Shown here: positions 1 through 8,085 of the stretch, piece by piece
How the letters are laid out: every line of letters begins with the position of its first letter
Numbering within the stretch: position 1 is the stretch's first letter
Assembly: GCA_947649575.1 (NCBI GenBank)
Contig: CANSRZ010000001.1
Location: forward strand, 184,734 to 248,733
DNA: 64,000 nucleotides
Reading direction: 5' to 3'
Source of the DNA: an uncultured Clostridia bacterium
Lineage (GTDB): Bacteria; Bacillota; Clostridia; Christensenellales; UBA1242
Notes under the pieces: generated by a model
Database searches by the model: none
Told to the model about the DNA's origin: nothing
The model's input: only the letters and a program-made list of their open reading frames with translations
Made by a program: the position numbers and the translations under genes

Positions 1-280
1 CTTTGAACTATTAACGCTTTTTAAATTTGCTTTAAACACTTTTCATATCTAACAAAATTGCAAATTCTGCAAAGCGTTAAGATTAAATTTATTTTATATA
101 CTTTTAAAAAGATAATAAAAATAAAGTTCATTTGCGATGCGATGGCAAAAATTTGCCAAGTAATACAAATTATTTTTCTTTTGAGTGCATTATGCAGCTT
201 TTTTAAGAAAAGCAAAATTGGCTCTTCTTAGTCGTGGAACATCTGGTTCCCTTTTCTTTAAAAGAAAAGTAACAACAAAA
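1..280. repeat. Intergenic composite palindromic element, copy A
   Basis: This gene-free stretch downstream of pgk holds a 10-bp perfect inverted repeat (11-20 TTAACGCTTT and 71-80 AAAGCGTTAA) with a nested AAATTTGC/GCAAATT pair, and at 251-269 the palindrome CTTTTCTTT-A-AAAGAAAAG. The same two modules recur at six other places in the window. The palindrome starts 12 bases beyond the pgk stop codon and could act as part of its terminator. The short reading frames here show no ribosome-binding site or recognisable product. Confidence 0.6.
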
Positions 281-1462
281 TTATCTAATTTTTTCTTGGA
301 TAATGTCAACACATGGAAGAGAGCCGTCCTCAATAAATTTGAGAGTTGCTCCGCCACCAGTCGATAAGAAGTTGATTGATGAAGCAAGTCCGCTTTGTTT
401 GACAGCACTTACGCTATCTCCTCCGCCAACAATTGAATATGCTTTGCTGTCAGCTATAGCTTTGGCAATTTTAAATGTACCCTCCTTAAAGCGTTCATCC
501 TCATACTTGCCAAGCGGCCCGTTCCATAAAATTTGTCCAGCCTTTAAAATTTCATCACTAAACAGCTTGATAGTCTTTGGCCCAATGTCATAACCAATCA
601 TATCGTCAATCATAAAATCAACAATCTCTTTTTTCTCTTTCTTATCGCTTTCTCTTATAGCAATATGGTCAATTGGAAGAAGCACACGCTTGCCCTTTTC
701 ACGAGCATAGTCAAGCACTTCTTTAGCCACTGGCACACTTTCTATTGAAGTCTTGCTTGAAGCCACTGCAATGCCCTCAGCCACCAAAAATGTGTAAGCC
801 ATTGCTCCGCCAAGCAAAATACAGTCTGCAATATCAATAAGCTTTTTGATTGTTTTGATTTTATCCTTAACTTTTGCTCCGCCAATAATTGCAACAAACG
901 GACGTTTTGGATTTTCAAGACAAAGCCCCATATTATGAAGCTCTTTTTCCATTAAAAGCCCAATCGCATTTGGCAGAATTCTGCCTACGCCATAGATTGA
1001 AGCATGTTTACGGTGAGAAACTGAGAATGCATCATTAACAAACAAGTCGCCCAATTCTGAAATCTTTTTAGCAAAATCCATATCACAGGCTTCTTCCTGC
1101 TCATAAAAACGAACATTTTCAAGCAGCAAAATTTCGCCGTTATTTAAAGCATCAATGCGTTCTTTAACGCCCTCAGCCAAGATATGATTTGAAAAATGAA
1201 CTTTATTTGGGAACTTTTTCATAAGATAAAGCGCAATCGGCCAAAGCGACTTTGTGATTTCAAAGCCGTCAGGACGACCAAGATGCGACATCAATACAAC
1301 TTTTGCGCCTTGTTCTGACAAATATTTAATTGTAGGAATTGCTTCATTCACACGAGTCATATCAAGCATACGCCCTGCATCATCAATAGGCACATTAAAA
1401 TCCACACGAAGCAAAACGCGTTTACCTTTCAAATTTACAAGATCTTTGATAGTTCTTTTCAT
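281..1462 (-). CDS. pgk: Phosphoglycerate kinase
   Basis: Catalyses 1,3-bisphosphoglycerate + ADP <-> 3-phosphoglycerate + ATP in glycolysis, cytosolic. The 393-aa length is normal for the family. Visible signatures are the N-terminal RVDFNVP substrate loop, SHLGRP, GGAKVKDKI and the C-terminal nucleotide-binding GGGDSVSAV and STGGGATL segments. The start at 1462 is chosen because AAGGAG lies 6 bases upstream and the protein then begins MKRTIKDL as in relatives; a longer frame to 1510 would add 16 non-conserved residues. The gene appears to be transcribed alone. Confidence 0.97.
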   Translation of the reverse strand: MKRTIKDLVNLKGKRVLLRVDFNVPIDDAGRMLDMTRVNEAIPTIKYLSEQGAKVVLMSHLGRPDGFEITKSLWPIALYLMKKFPNKVHFSNHILAEGVKERIDALNNGEILLLENVRFYEQEEACDMDFAKKISELGDLFVNDAFSVSHRKHASIYGVGRILPNAIGLLMEKELHNMGLCLENPKRPFVAIIGGAKVKDKIKTIKKLIDIADCILLGGAMAYTFLVAEGIAVASSKTSIESVPVAKEVLDYAREKGKRVLLPIDHIAIRESDKKEKKEIVDFMIDDMIGYDIGPKTIKLFSDEILKAGQILWNGPLGKYEDERFKEGTFKIAKAIADSKAYSIVGGGDSVSAVKQSGLASSINFLSTGGGATLKFIEDGSLPCVDIIQEKIR

Positions 1463-1482
1463 AAAAATCTCCTTATGTAACA

Positions 1483-1510
1483 ATTTTACTACAAAAACAA
1501 TAAAATTCAA
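1483..1510 (-). promoter_or_regulatory. Putative pgk promoter
   Basis: On the minus strand TTGAAT (1505-1510) and TAAAAT (1483-1488) are separated by 16 bases, just upstream of the pgk ribosome-binding site. Inference from consensus match only. Confidence 0.5.
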
Positions 1511-1743
1511 AGTAAATTAATATATTATCAAAATGAATTTAGTTTAAATATAAATTAAGTTAAAATTTCTTTTTAAAAAAAACAAAAAAGTTTTCTAGAA
1601 AGAATAAGCAAAAATAAATTCTTGACGCTTTCTTATTTTTGCAAGGCTGATATATTGAAGAATTTGTTAAAACAAAAATATGGAAGCGTTAATATTTAGA
1701 TTTCTTTTGCTTCTTTTCTCTAAAAGAAAAGAGAAAAAGTATG
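1511..1743. repeat. Intergenic composite palindromic element, copy B
   Basis: Between the dus stop and the pgk promoter lies an imperfect inverted repeat (1625-1641 against 1673-1690, ends ACGCTT and AAGCGT), then AATATTT, TTTCTTTTG and the palindrome CTTTTCTCTAAAAGAAAAG at 1713-1731. Order and spacing match copy G at 32893-33001. No gene is visible in the gap. Confidence 0.6.
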
Positions 1744-2664
1744 TCAATCTAAAATACTTTTCAATATTTCCAAACTGTTTTCAATGCTTGGACTGGTTGC
1801 AAGCGCAAGTCTGGTTTCGCTCGCACATGGCAATCCGCTGACATACCACAAAAAGTGTTTGCGAAGATATAGCGTCAGCCATTTTTCTTCATAATATTTT
1901 CTTAAAGTTTCAACATGCTGGCAAACAACTTTAAATTTATCTTTTGGAGGTTGTTTGCCTTTAAGTTCATCAAAAATCCAAGGCCTGCCCATTGCGCCAC
2001 GCCCAATCATAATGCCGTCAACACCTGTGGCTTTCATCGCCTGATAGCTTGCATTATCAACCACATCGCCGTTGCCAATAACTGGAATGTTGACATTTGC
2101 TTTAAGTTTAGCAATTGCCTCTAAGCCAGCCTTGCCAGAATAACCCATTGCAGTTGTTCTTGCATGAAGCGTGATAAAACTTGCCCCGCTTTCTTCGCAC
2201 ATTTTGCCGAACTCGGTTGAAATATCCCTGTCAAAGCCAAGCCTGAACTTGACTGAAAGTGGTCTGTCAGTGGCCTTTGCGCAAGCTGAAATAATTTTGC
2301 TTGCAAGCGAAAGATTTTTCATAAGCGCACTGCCCTCGCCATTCTTGACAATCTTTGGCGCAGGGCAACCCATATTGATATCAATGATATCATAATGCGC
2401 AAGCAATGGATTTGCTAAACTTTCCGCCATAACTTCTGGCTCATGCCCAAAAATTTGTCCAATTTTGATTTTCTCTTTTGGCGAACAAATCGTCATAAAC
2501 TCTGTCTTTTTTGGATTATGAAGCATTGCCCTGCAAGAAAGCATTTCGCTCCAAGTTATATCCGCGCCAAAAATGCTGGCTATCTCACGAAAGCCAATGT
2601 CGCTCACTCCTGCCATTGGCGCAAGAGCCAATAGGTTATTTAAATTTAGTTCTTCTTTATTCAC
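1744..2664 (-). CDS. dus: tRNA-dihydrouridine synthase (DusB-like)
   Basis: FMN-dependent reduction of uridine to dihydrouridine in tRNA. The 306-aa protein shows the family pattern: LALAPMAGVSD at the N terminus (FMN-binding barrel start), NMGCPAPK with the catalytic cysteine, VKFRLGFD, ITLHART and the C-terminal GNGDV and MIGRGAMGRPW phosphate-binding loops. The frame starts at a GTG (2664); no ATG before the conserved core fits and the ribosome-binding site is weak, so the start is uncertain by a few codons. It lies downstream of the HU gene, separated by a stem-loop. Confidence 0.93.
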   Translation of the reverse strand: MNKEELNLNNLLALAPMAGVSDIGFREIASIFGADITWSEMLSCRAMLHNPKKTEFMTICSPKEKIKIGQIFGHEPEVMAESLANPLLAHYDIIDINMGCPAPKIVKNGEGSALMKNLSLASKIISACAKATDRPLSVKFRLGFDRDISTEFGKMCEESGASFITLHARTTAMGYSGKAGLEAIAKLKANVNIPVIGNGDVVDNASYQAMKATGVDGIMIGRGAMGRPWIFDELKGKQPPKDKFKVVCQHVETLRKYYEEKWLTLYLRKHFLWYVSGLPCASETRLALATSPSIENSLEILKSILD

Positions 2665-2681
2665 ATAAAGATTTTAACAAA

Positions 2682-2714
2682 TTTGCGTGAAAAAGCAAAG
2701 CTATTTCACGCAAA
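2682..2714 (-). terminator. Stem-loop overlapping the HU stop codon
   Basis: Perfect 11-bp arms TTTGCGTGAAA (2682-2692) and TTTCACGCAAA (2704-2714), 11-base loop. One arm includes the last HU codons. The following T-tract is short, so termination efficiency is uncertain. Confidence 0.5.
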
Positions 2715-2973
2715 GTTTTAAGTTTTTATATGCTTTAAATGTCGTAACTTTCTGAGGCTTTGTATAATAAAAGCGTTTTGTGATTGGATTAACTTTTCTT
2801 ACACTTGCCCTATCCTTAACAAAAAATTTGCCAAAGCCTGCAATTGCAACGCTTTCTCCTTTGCACAAAATCTCTTTCAAGGTTTTATCAAATGCTTGAA
2901 AAACATTAGAAATCTCCTTTGAACTTTTTCCACATTCCTTTGCAATAAGTTTTAAAAAATCAGTTTTATTCAT
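2701..2973 (-). CDS. HU/IHF-family DNA-binding protein
   Basis: Small histone-like protein (90 aa) that binds and bends DNA as a dimer. It shows the HU layout: an N-terminal helical dimer body (MNKTDFLKLIAKE), the GFGKF turn near residue 46 and a beta-arm segment with the NP motif (KVNPITKR). The start at 2973 is supported by GGAGGG seven bases upstream; a frame opening at 2994 lies inside the upstream gene. Its first codons overlap the end of the flippase gene by 8 bases, implying translational coupling. The sequence is divergent from classical HupA/HupB, so it may be a specialised paralogue. Confidence 0.88.
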   Translation of the reverse strand: MNKTDFLKLIAKECGKSSKEISNVFQAFDKTLKEILCKGESVAIAGFGKFFVKDRASVRKVNPITKRFYYTKPQKVTTFKAYKNLKLCVK

Positions 2974-4495
2974 TTTTTTGCCCTCCACTTTCATGTTTGC
3001 CGAAAAACTTCAAAAACAAACCTCTTAAAACAGGAAAAGCCAAAATAAAATAACAAATTCCGCCAATAACAGTGCCTAAAACAATAATCCAGATATTAGC
3101 CAGCTTGATTGACGTCAATAATTTAACAACAAGATACATCACAATTGAAGCAAGCAGAGGCGTTAAAACATAGAACGCAGGAATTTGAACAAGTTTTCCA
3201 AGCTTAAACAATACCATGATAACAACAATTAAAGCCAAAACAATGTTTGAAATTGGGATTGCAAAAATATTAACAGCACTAGTGCGCGCAAGCGTAAAAA
3301 CTAATATAATTTTTGCCAGTCCGCCAAAAAGAGTAGCCAAAAATGAATACACAAAATATCCTCTTGCCTGCAAAATAGCCAACATACATTGCATGATTGC
3401 TGTCAAAACTATGCTGACGCCTCCTATCATTGTAAGTTCAACTGCCTGAGTTAGCATAGGCGATATTGTTTTAGGATAAATAAACATATATAAATTGCCA
3501 GAAATGGCAACAATTCCAAACACAAGAGGCAAAACAACAGTCCACATGGCAATAAACGATGTTTTGATAATATTTCTCTGCCCCTCAACATCATTTTTGC
3601 TGGCAAGATAAGAAATTTTTGGAAGAAGCGTCATTGCAAGAGCAAGCGATATGATAAGCGGAAAGTTGAGAATTGCTCCCACAACCCCTGTTTGAAGCCC
3701 AAAAAGAGAAGTCGCAAATTCTTTTGAATAACCCGCTTTCATAAGGCAAGAAACAATGACCAAACTGTCAAACGCATGCGTAAACGAAATAACCGCTCCG
3801 CTTAAAGACAACGGAACAATTGCAGAAATCAAAACAGGGAAATTCCCGCGCTCGGCAGGTGAAACAAATTTAATTTTTCTTAAAGTATAAATTCCTAGAT
3901 AAACAAATGCCAAGACTTCGCTTAAAGTTATCCCCAAAAATCCGCCAAACACACCGCTTGCAAGACCACGTTTAGCAAAAAAGTAAGCAAACAACAATCC
4001 CAAAACAAGTTTGAACACTTGCTCGATAATTTGACTGACCGCTGTTGGAATCATGTTTTCATAGCCTTGGATTACTCCGCGCAAAACGCCTATAAACGCG
4101 CCAACAGGAATCAAAACAAGAAAAAGTTTATAAGAAAGCGCTCCCTGGTCAACCCCTTGAACATGAGCAATATTGCCAGCCAACATAAAAAAGGCTAATC
4201 CAATCAAAACGCCAACTGAGATTGTCAAAAGCACAGAAAGCTTGAAATAATCTGAGATTTTATTGATTTCTCCCCTTGCCCGAGCTGAGGAAATCAGTTG
4301 AGAGAGGCTGTTTGTAACACCGCCAGTCACAAACACCAAAGCGAGCGAATATAAAGACATAACCATTTGAAAAACTCCAATTCCCTCAATGCCGAGAATT
4401 GAAGTTAATGGCAATCTAAACAGCGCACCAAAGAATTTACAAACAAAACCGCTGATAATAAGTGCGATAGCACCCTTTCCAACCCCTTTAAACAT
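2966..4495 (-). CDS. SpoVB/MurJ-type lipid flippase (MOP superfamily)
   Basis: Polytopic inner-membrane protein of about 509 aa with some 14 hydrophobic segments and the MOP N-terminal pattern (FKGVGKGAIALIISGF, GALFRLPLTSILG, GVFQMVMSLYSLAL). Relatives (SpoVB, MurJ/YtgP, polysaccharide transporters) move lipid-linked cell-wall or polysaccharide precursors across the membrane; the substrate cannot be told from sequence. The start at ATG 4495 aligns with family N termini, but no Shine-Dalgarno sequence is seen here or at the alternative ATG 4531. It overlaps the HU gene by 8 bases and diverges from the gene at 4611. Confidence 0.87.
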   Translation of the reverse strand: MFKGVGKGAIALIISGFVCKFFGALFRLPLTSILGIEGIGVFQMVMSLYSLALVFVTGGVTNSLSQLISSARARGEINKISDYFKLSVLLTISVGVLIGLAFFMLAGNIAHVQGVDQGALSYKLFLVLIPVGAFIGVLRGVIQGYENMIPTAVSQIIEQVFKLVLGLLFAYFFAKRGLASGVFGGFLGITLSEVLAFVYLGIYTLRKIKFVSPAERGNFPVLISAIVPLSLSGAVISFTHAFDSLVIVSCLMKAGYSKEFATSLFGLQTGVVGAILNFPLIISLALAMTLLPKISYLASKNDVEGQRNIIKTSFIAMWTVVLPLVFGIVAISGNLYMFIYPKTISPMLTQAVELTMIGGVSIVLTAIMQCMLAILQARGYFVYSFLATLFGGLAKIILVFTLARTSAVNIFAIPISNIVLALIVVIMVLFKLGKLVQIPAFYVLTPLLASIVMYLVVKLLTSIKLANIWIIVLGTVIGGICYFILAFPVLRGLFLKFFGKHESGGQKNE

Positions 4496-4548
4496 AAAAA
4501 TAATTTGAGAAAAATTTGAAAAAATATGCAAAAATTTGAAAAAGGGTA

Positions 4549-4577
4549 TTTACAAACTCAAAATAATGTGCTATAAT
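4549..4577 (+). promoter_or_regulatory. Promoter of the 4611-5198 gene
   Basis: TTTACA (4549-4554) and a perfect TATAAT (4572-4577) with a 17-base spacer, followed by AGAGG and the ATG at 4611. Confidence 0.75.
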
Positions 4578-4610
4578 AGCCATGAAATAAATTTTTAAGA
4601 GGTGAAAAAT

Positions 4611-5198
4611 ATGGAATTTAAACTATATAATAGAGAACCAAAATACAAAGATATTTTTAATCCACAAACAGGCAAGGCTTATGGCGTAGTTGACGGATAT
4701 AAAACAAACAATATTTATGCTATACGTATGATAGTTGAAGTTATAAGAAATGGGAATTTTGATAATGCTCCACAATCAATGAAAAAATTGGTGGCACAAC
4801 ATGCTATGCCAACTATGGACCCAGCAAATAGCGAAGACTTGATTGAAAAAGTTTTACAATTTCAAAAAGCATGGCCAGAAATCAAAAAACATCAAGAATT
4901 CAAGGATGGAATAGAAGATGTAGCGACTGTTTTTAAGGCAATTAATGATACAACTTATGCTGCTTATGTTAACAAATACGCAAAATGCCCTACTTTCCCT
5001 GTGTATTTTGACACACACAAATTCTTAGACAGTATCTTAGACAAAAATGGTAAATTGATAAATCCAGACTCTCCTACTCAATTACAACAAATTGAAAAAT
5101 ATAGAAAATTAACAAAAGATTGGATAAATGAATTAGACAAATATCCTGAAACAGCGATTAACCCACCAAATGCATATTCAGACGCAGAACAAAGCTAA
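4611..5198 (+). CDS. Hypothetical protein, 195 aa
   Basis: I do not recognise this protein. It is hydrophilic, lacks a signal peptide or membrane segment, and looks globular and mainly helical, with an N-terminal stretch MEFKLYNREPKYKDIF and a C-terminal region rich in Asn, Pro and Asp. Start choice: ATG 4611 has AGAGG eight bases upstream, whereas the frame-opening GTG at 4602 overlaps that site. It has its own strong promoter and a bidirectional terminator after it, so it is a monocistronic, probably expressed, lineage-specific gene. Confidence 0.75.
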   Translation: MEFKLYNREPKYKDIFNPQTGKAYGVVDGYKTNNIYAIRMIVEVIRNGNFDNAPQSMKKLVAQHAMPTMDPANSEDLIEKVLQFQKAWPEIKKHQEFKDGIEDVATVFKAINDTTYAAYVNKYAKCPTFPVYFDTHKFLDSILDKNGKLINPDSPTQLQQIEKYRKLTKDWINELDKYPETAINPPNAYSDAEQS

Positions 5199-5210
5199 AA
5201 TAATAAAAAA

Positions 5211-5237
5211 GTAAGGTTTATAAACCTTACCTTTTTT
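5211..5237. terminator. Bidirectional terminator
   Basis: Perfect 10-bp stem GTAAGGTTTA/TAAACCTTAC (5211-5230) flanked by an A-run on the left and a T-run on the right, between two convergent genes. Confidence 0.8.
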
Positions 5238-6652
5238 TATAATCCTAGTTCAATTATATCTTCAATCGGCGATGTGTTTCCTGCATCATTCACAAGTTCT
5301 ACCCCTGCGCCTTGTTTAGTGACTTCTTCAACTTTGTTTTCGTTGACTACAGTGCTATTTTCTAGTTGCTTTTCACCAAAACCTGATCCTGCATCCATTA
5401 AAAAGTCTAAAGCTTCTTCTTTATTTTGATCGGCCACTTTCAGCTTCTCTGGCACTCCTACAACTTCGATTTTTGGAGTTTTTGCTCTGCCAAGAACCTC
5501 GCCAACATTTTTGGCAGTCTGCAAAATCAAATCTGCAACTGCTGCAATTTCTTTAAGCCCTTTGCCAACTCCGTATTTTTTCTTGTCATCCTTTTTCTCT
5601 TCTTTTTTATTTTCTTTCTTTTTGTCTTTTTTAGGCTTGCTGCCCCCTGCTTTTTTATCAGCTTTCTTGCCAGCCGCTTTTTTCTTAGCCCCGCCCGCTT
5701 TCTTTGCAGGAGAACTTGCTTTTTCTTCTTTTTTCTGCCTATCTTTCTTTCTCAAAACTCCGCGCTGGCTCTCTTGAACCTTTGCTCTAAAAGTTTCAAC
5801 TTTGCGTATTGGCGCACTGTATTCGCTTTTGATAACCTTTATTTCTGCCTTGTTCCTCTCTTCCTTGAAAACATTTGCCTCGCCACCATGCTGTTCAATA
5901 ACCCTATCAAGAATCTTTCTCAGCATAATGTATCTTTTTGCAACATTAACATTGCCAAGGTCTTCAAGCTTCATTTCGCGATTATATTCTTCAATAATCT
6001 GTCTGCCAAGAGGTCCCTCATTTTCAAGCAGTTGCAACACGCGCATAACATAAATCTGACTGGATAGGTCAACGATTTCTTCCATGCTGTACCAGTCTTC
6101 AATATGCTTTTGAATTTGCATAACAAGAGGCATGTATTTGCCCTCGTCAATAGGCATCAAAATAGGATTAATATTAAAAACTTTTCTAACCTTATTCCAA
6201 AATTCGTCAGACTTAGGCTCGACAATCTTAGCAACAAAACTTCTCAGGCTTTGCAGATTTTTATAGCCCACAACTTTTTCGATAATATATAAAGAAGCCA
6301 CAAAATCATCACGACCTGCCTCAATCTCTTCTTCAAATTCAATAACAAAAAATAAATCTTTGGTGGCAACTCGTGAATAAGCCTCAATCAAGTTGTAACC
6401 CTCAGTCAATTGCTCCTTAGGTATCAGCGCAAGATTACGCCTAACATCTTCACTGATAACATATTCGCCCTCTTCGTTAACCTCGCCAAGCAAACGATTT
6501 CTAGCCTCGAACTCTTTGATAGAAGCCTTGTAATAGTCAATATCAGCTTGCTCAGTCAACACCTCGTCGCCGTCAAGAACTTTGCAAGGTATCGCTTCGC
6601 TTATGGCCCCCATAGCAATTCCGCTTTTATCTCCCTTAAATTTCTTTGGCAT
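5237..6652 (-). CDS. Orphan protein with Lys/Ala-rich histone-H1-like linker
   Basis: A 471-aa protein I do not recognise. Residues 1-295 are acidic and mostly helical. Residues about 300-365 form a low-complexity Lys/Ala/Gly/Pro tract (AKKAGGAKKKAAGKKADKKA and similar) resembling histone H1 tails, and about 110 acidic or neutral residues follow. No signal peptide or membrane segment is seen, so it is probably cytosolic; nucleic-acid or acidic-partner binding by the basic tract is inference. ATG 6652 has AGAGGTGG upstream; a frame opening at 6700 adds unconserved residues. The long antisense frames opposite the Lys tract are composition artefacts. Confidence 0.75.
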   Translation of the reverse strand: MPKKFKGDKSGIAMGAISEAIPCKVLDGDEVLTEQADIDYYKASIKEFEARNRLLGEVNEEGEYVISEDVRRNLALIPKEQLTEGYNLIEAYSRVATKDLFFVIEFEEEIEAGRDDFVASLYIIEKVVGYKNLQSLRSFVAKIVEPKSDEFWNKVRKVFNINPILMPIDEGKYMPLVMQIQKHIEDWYSMEEIVDLSSQIYVMRVLQLLENEGPLGRQIIEEYNREMKLEDLGNVNVAKRYIMLRKILDRVIEQHGGEANVFKEERNKAEIKVIKSEYSAPIRKVETFRAKVQESQRGVLRKKDRQKKEEKASSPAKKAGGAKKKAAGKKADKKAGGSKPKKDKKKENKKEEKKDDKKKYGVGKGLKEIAAVADLILQTAKNVGEVLGRAKTPKIEVVGVPEKLKVADQNKEEALDFLMDAGSGFGEKQLENSTVVNENKVEEVTKQGAGVELVNDAGNTSPIEDIIELGL

Positions 6653-6709
6653 AACCCACCTCTTCAATATAATTTTACTATATTTTGAAGAATATTGCAA
6701 GAATTATTT

Positions 6710-6955
6710 TTATTTATTTAAAAGTTCAAGTAATTTTTTCATTTCTTCATCAACCTTACAAAAAGTCGAAACAGGAACTTTGAAGTAATCACTAATCTTT
6801 TTTAACAAAACAATATTTGGTTTTCTAACGCCTCGCTCTATCATAGAAATCATTTCCCGATGAACACCCAATTCTTCACTTAATTTGGCTTGAGTTAAAT
6901 CTTTTTTCTCCCTAAGCGTTCTTAAAACTTTAGTGTTTATAGTATATTTTGTCAT
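6710..6955 (-). CDS. XRE-family HTH regulator 1
   Basis: An 81-aa protein made almost wholly of one Cro/cI-type helix-turn-helix: LRTLREKKDLTQAKLSEELG (helices 1-2), VHREMISMIERGVRKPN (recognition helix) and a closing helix pair. It should bind operator DNA as a dimer. Unlike its three neighbours it has a strong ribosome-binding site (AAAGGAGG, 5 bases before the ATG). It is divergent to regulator 2 across a 77-bp gap containing the palindrome at 6975-6993, a likely shared operator. Targets unknown. Confidence 0.87.
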   Translation of the reverse strand: MTKYTINTKVLRTLREKKDLTQAKLSEELGVHREMISMIERGVRKPNIVLLKKISDYFKVPVSTFCKVDEEMKKLLELLNK

Positions 6956-6974
6956 TACAGCCTCCTTTTAATTT

Positions 6975-6993
6975 ATCTGATTATAAATCAGAT
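6975..6993. promoter_or_regulatory. Putative operator between divergent XRE genes
   Basis: Perfect dyad ATCTGATT-ATA-AATCAGAT in the gap between the two divergent XRE genes. The position suggests binding by one or both regulators; inference. Confidence 0.5.
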
Positions 6994-7032
6994 TGAAAGT
7001 TTTTTTTATAAAAATATGTCAATATAATAAAT

Positions 7033-7242
7033 ATGAATAATCAAACATTAGGCCAAAGACTTAAAGACTTGCGTAAAGAAAAAGGATTAACGCAAGTAAC
7101 TTTAGCTCAAGAATTAAATGTTGATAAGTCTACTATTGCAAAGTATGAAACAGATAAGATTGAACCAAGTCTTTCTATGTTAATTACTTATGTAAAGTTT
7201 TTTGGCGTATCAGCTGATTATATTTTAGGTTTAGAAGATTGA
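7033..7242 (+). CDS. XRE-family HTH regulator 2
   Basis: A 69-aa single-domain Cro/cI-type regulator: LGQRLKDLRKEKGLTQVTLA then the recognition helix VDKSTIAKYETDKIEP, ending in SADYILGLED, a tail common in small clostridial and phage repressors. There is no Shine-Dalgarno sequence; TATAAT at 7023-7028 ends 4 bases before the ATG, suggesting a leaderless transcript. The 3' end overlaps the convergent DUF6794-like gene by 25 bases, and the stop codon lies inside a terminator hairpin (7234-7250). Confidence 0.87.
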   Translation: MNNQTLGQRLKDLRKEKGLTQVTLAQELNVDKSTIAKYETDKIEPSLSMLITYVKFFGVSADYILGLED

Positions 7243-7469
7243 TAATCTTCTTTTATTTTATGCCAAATTTGATTTGATAAAGTATCGATATCATTGGTGT
7301 CAAAAATTTTCTGCAACTTTTTTACATTTTTAGGATATCCCCACAAATATTTATTGCGTATATATTGGCAAACACCAAAATGCATAGCAAAAGCATCATC
7401 AACCAAGTTGTTAAAATCAAAAGACTTTTCCAAGTCTTTTTTTATTATTGTTATTATACTTTTAAACAT
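7218..7469 (-). CDS. Small DUF6794-like protein
   Basis: An 83-aa protein with the pattern DDAFAMHFGVCQYIRNKYLW followed by a short C-terminal LSNQIWHKIKED helix, resembling the small DUF6794 proteins (H-x-G-x-x-x-x-I-R-N-x-x-x-W). The biochemical role of that family is not known to me. The gene has a real ribosome-binding site (GGAG, 5 bases before ATG 7469), which argues it is translated despite overlapping the 3' end of the convergent XRE gene. It sits inside the XRE cluster, so it may be part of the same accessory module. Confidence 0.6.
   Translation of the reverse strand: MFKSIITIIKKDLEKSFDFNNLVDDAFAMHFGVCQYIRNKYLWGYPKNVKKLQKIFDTNDIDTLSNQIWHKIKEDYQSSKPKI
7234..7254 (+). terminator. Terminator overlapping the XRE regulator 2 stop codon
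   Basis: Stem GAAGATT (7234-7240) / AATCTTC (7244-7250) with a 3-base loop, then TTTT. Confidence 0.55.
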
Positions 7470-7555
7470 TACAACTCCATATTTTTAACTCTTTACAATC
7501 ATCACAAAAAGTTATAACTATTAGAAATTATTACATTTAGTTATAATATAAAATT

Positions 7556-7768
7556 ATGAAAACTATTTGCAAAATCTCAAAAAGAATTAAAGAATTAAGA
7601 GAAGAAAAAGGCATATCTCAACAAAAACTAGCAGAGGCTTTAAATTTCAAACAATCCGCAATATCAATGTGGGAAACTGGCGCCAGAACTCCCGACTTGT
7701 ATTGCCTTATTGATTTGTGCATTTATTTTCAAGTTTCTGCCGACTATCTGTTGGGATTAGAAGACTAA
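7556..7768 (+). CDS. XRE-family HTH regulator 3
   Basis: A 70-aa Cro/cI-type regulator: ISKRIKELREEKGISQQKLA, then FKQSAISMWETGARTPD as the recognition helix and SADYLLGLED at the end. No Shine-Dalgarno sequence; TATAAT (7542-7547) ends 8 bases before the ATG, again suggesting a leaderless or near-leaderless mRNA. The palindrome AGTTATAACT (7510-7519) and a related TAGTTATAAT around the -10 box look like autoregulatory operator halves. Paralogous to regulators 2 and 4. Confidence 0.87.
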   Translation: MKTICKISKRIKELREEKGISQQKLAEALNFKQSAISMWETGARTPDLYCLIDLCIYFQVSADYLLGLED

Positions 7769-7792
7769 TTCGTCCCTTGATTATATTTTACC

Positions 7793-7807
7793 ATCACATT
7801 CGGTGAT
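7793..7807. promoter_or_regulatory. Putative operator upstream of XRE regulator 4
   Basis: Dyad ATCAC-ATTCG-GTGAT; a second imperfect dyad, ATCACAA-T-TTGTAAT, lies at about 7822-7836 just before the gene. Repeated ATCAC half-sites fit binding by a small XRE dimer. Inference. Confidence 0.4.
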
Positions 7808-7847
7808 AAGTCAAGCAAAAAATCACAATTTGTAATAAAATTTTTAC

Positions 7848-8060
7848 ATGAAGTTAAATAAATTTGCAGAAAGACTGACAGAATTAAGAAATTATCACAA
7901 TATTTCACAAGAGCGATTAAGTGAAATGCTTTTTGTAAAACAAAATACAGTTTCTATGTGGGAAACTGGTGAAAGAGAACCTTCTTATGACACCCTACTT
8001 AAATTAAGTAAAATTTTTAATGTAACAACAGATTATTTATTAGGTAATATTGACTATTAA
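7848..8060 (+). CDS. XRE-family HTH regulator 4
   Basis: A 70-aa Cro/cI-type regulator: FAERLTELRNYHNISQERLS, then VKQNTVSMWETGEREPS as the recognition helix, ending TTDYLLGNIDY. No Shine-Dalgarno sequence precedes ATG 7848, and an A/T-rich -10-like TAATAAAAT lies directly upstream. ATCAC-type dyads sit upstream. It ends 21 bases before the convergent rplI stop, with a shared hairpin between. Target genes unknown. Confidence 0.87.
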   Translation: MKLNKFAERLTELRNYHNISQERLSEMLFVKQNTVSMWETGEREPSYDTLLKLSKIFNVTTDYLLGNIDY

Positions 8061-8062
8061 AA

Positions 8063-8085
8063 AACAGCCGTTTGGCTGTTTTTAT
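8063..8085. terminator. Bidirectional terminator (XRE 4 / rplI)
   Basis: Stem AACAGCC (8063-8069) / GGCTGTT (8074-8080) with A-run and T-run flanks, between convergent genes. Confidence 0.8.

Noticed and set aside
21-408. Small frames left of and across the pgk 3' end
   Set aside because: No ribosome-binding sites; they run through stem-loops and the antisense of pgk.
5426-6067. Phe/Leu-rich frames opposite the Lys-rich gene
   Set aside because: Poly-Lys codons read as Phe/Leu on the other strand; composition shadow.
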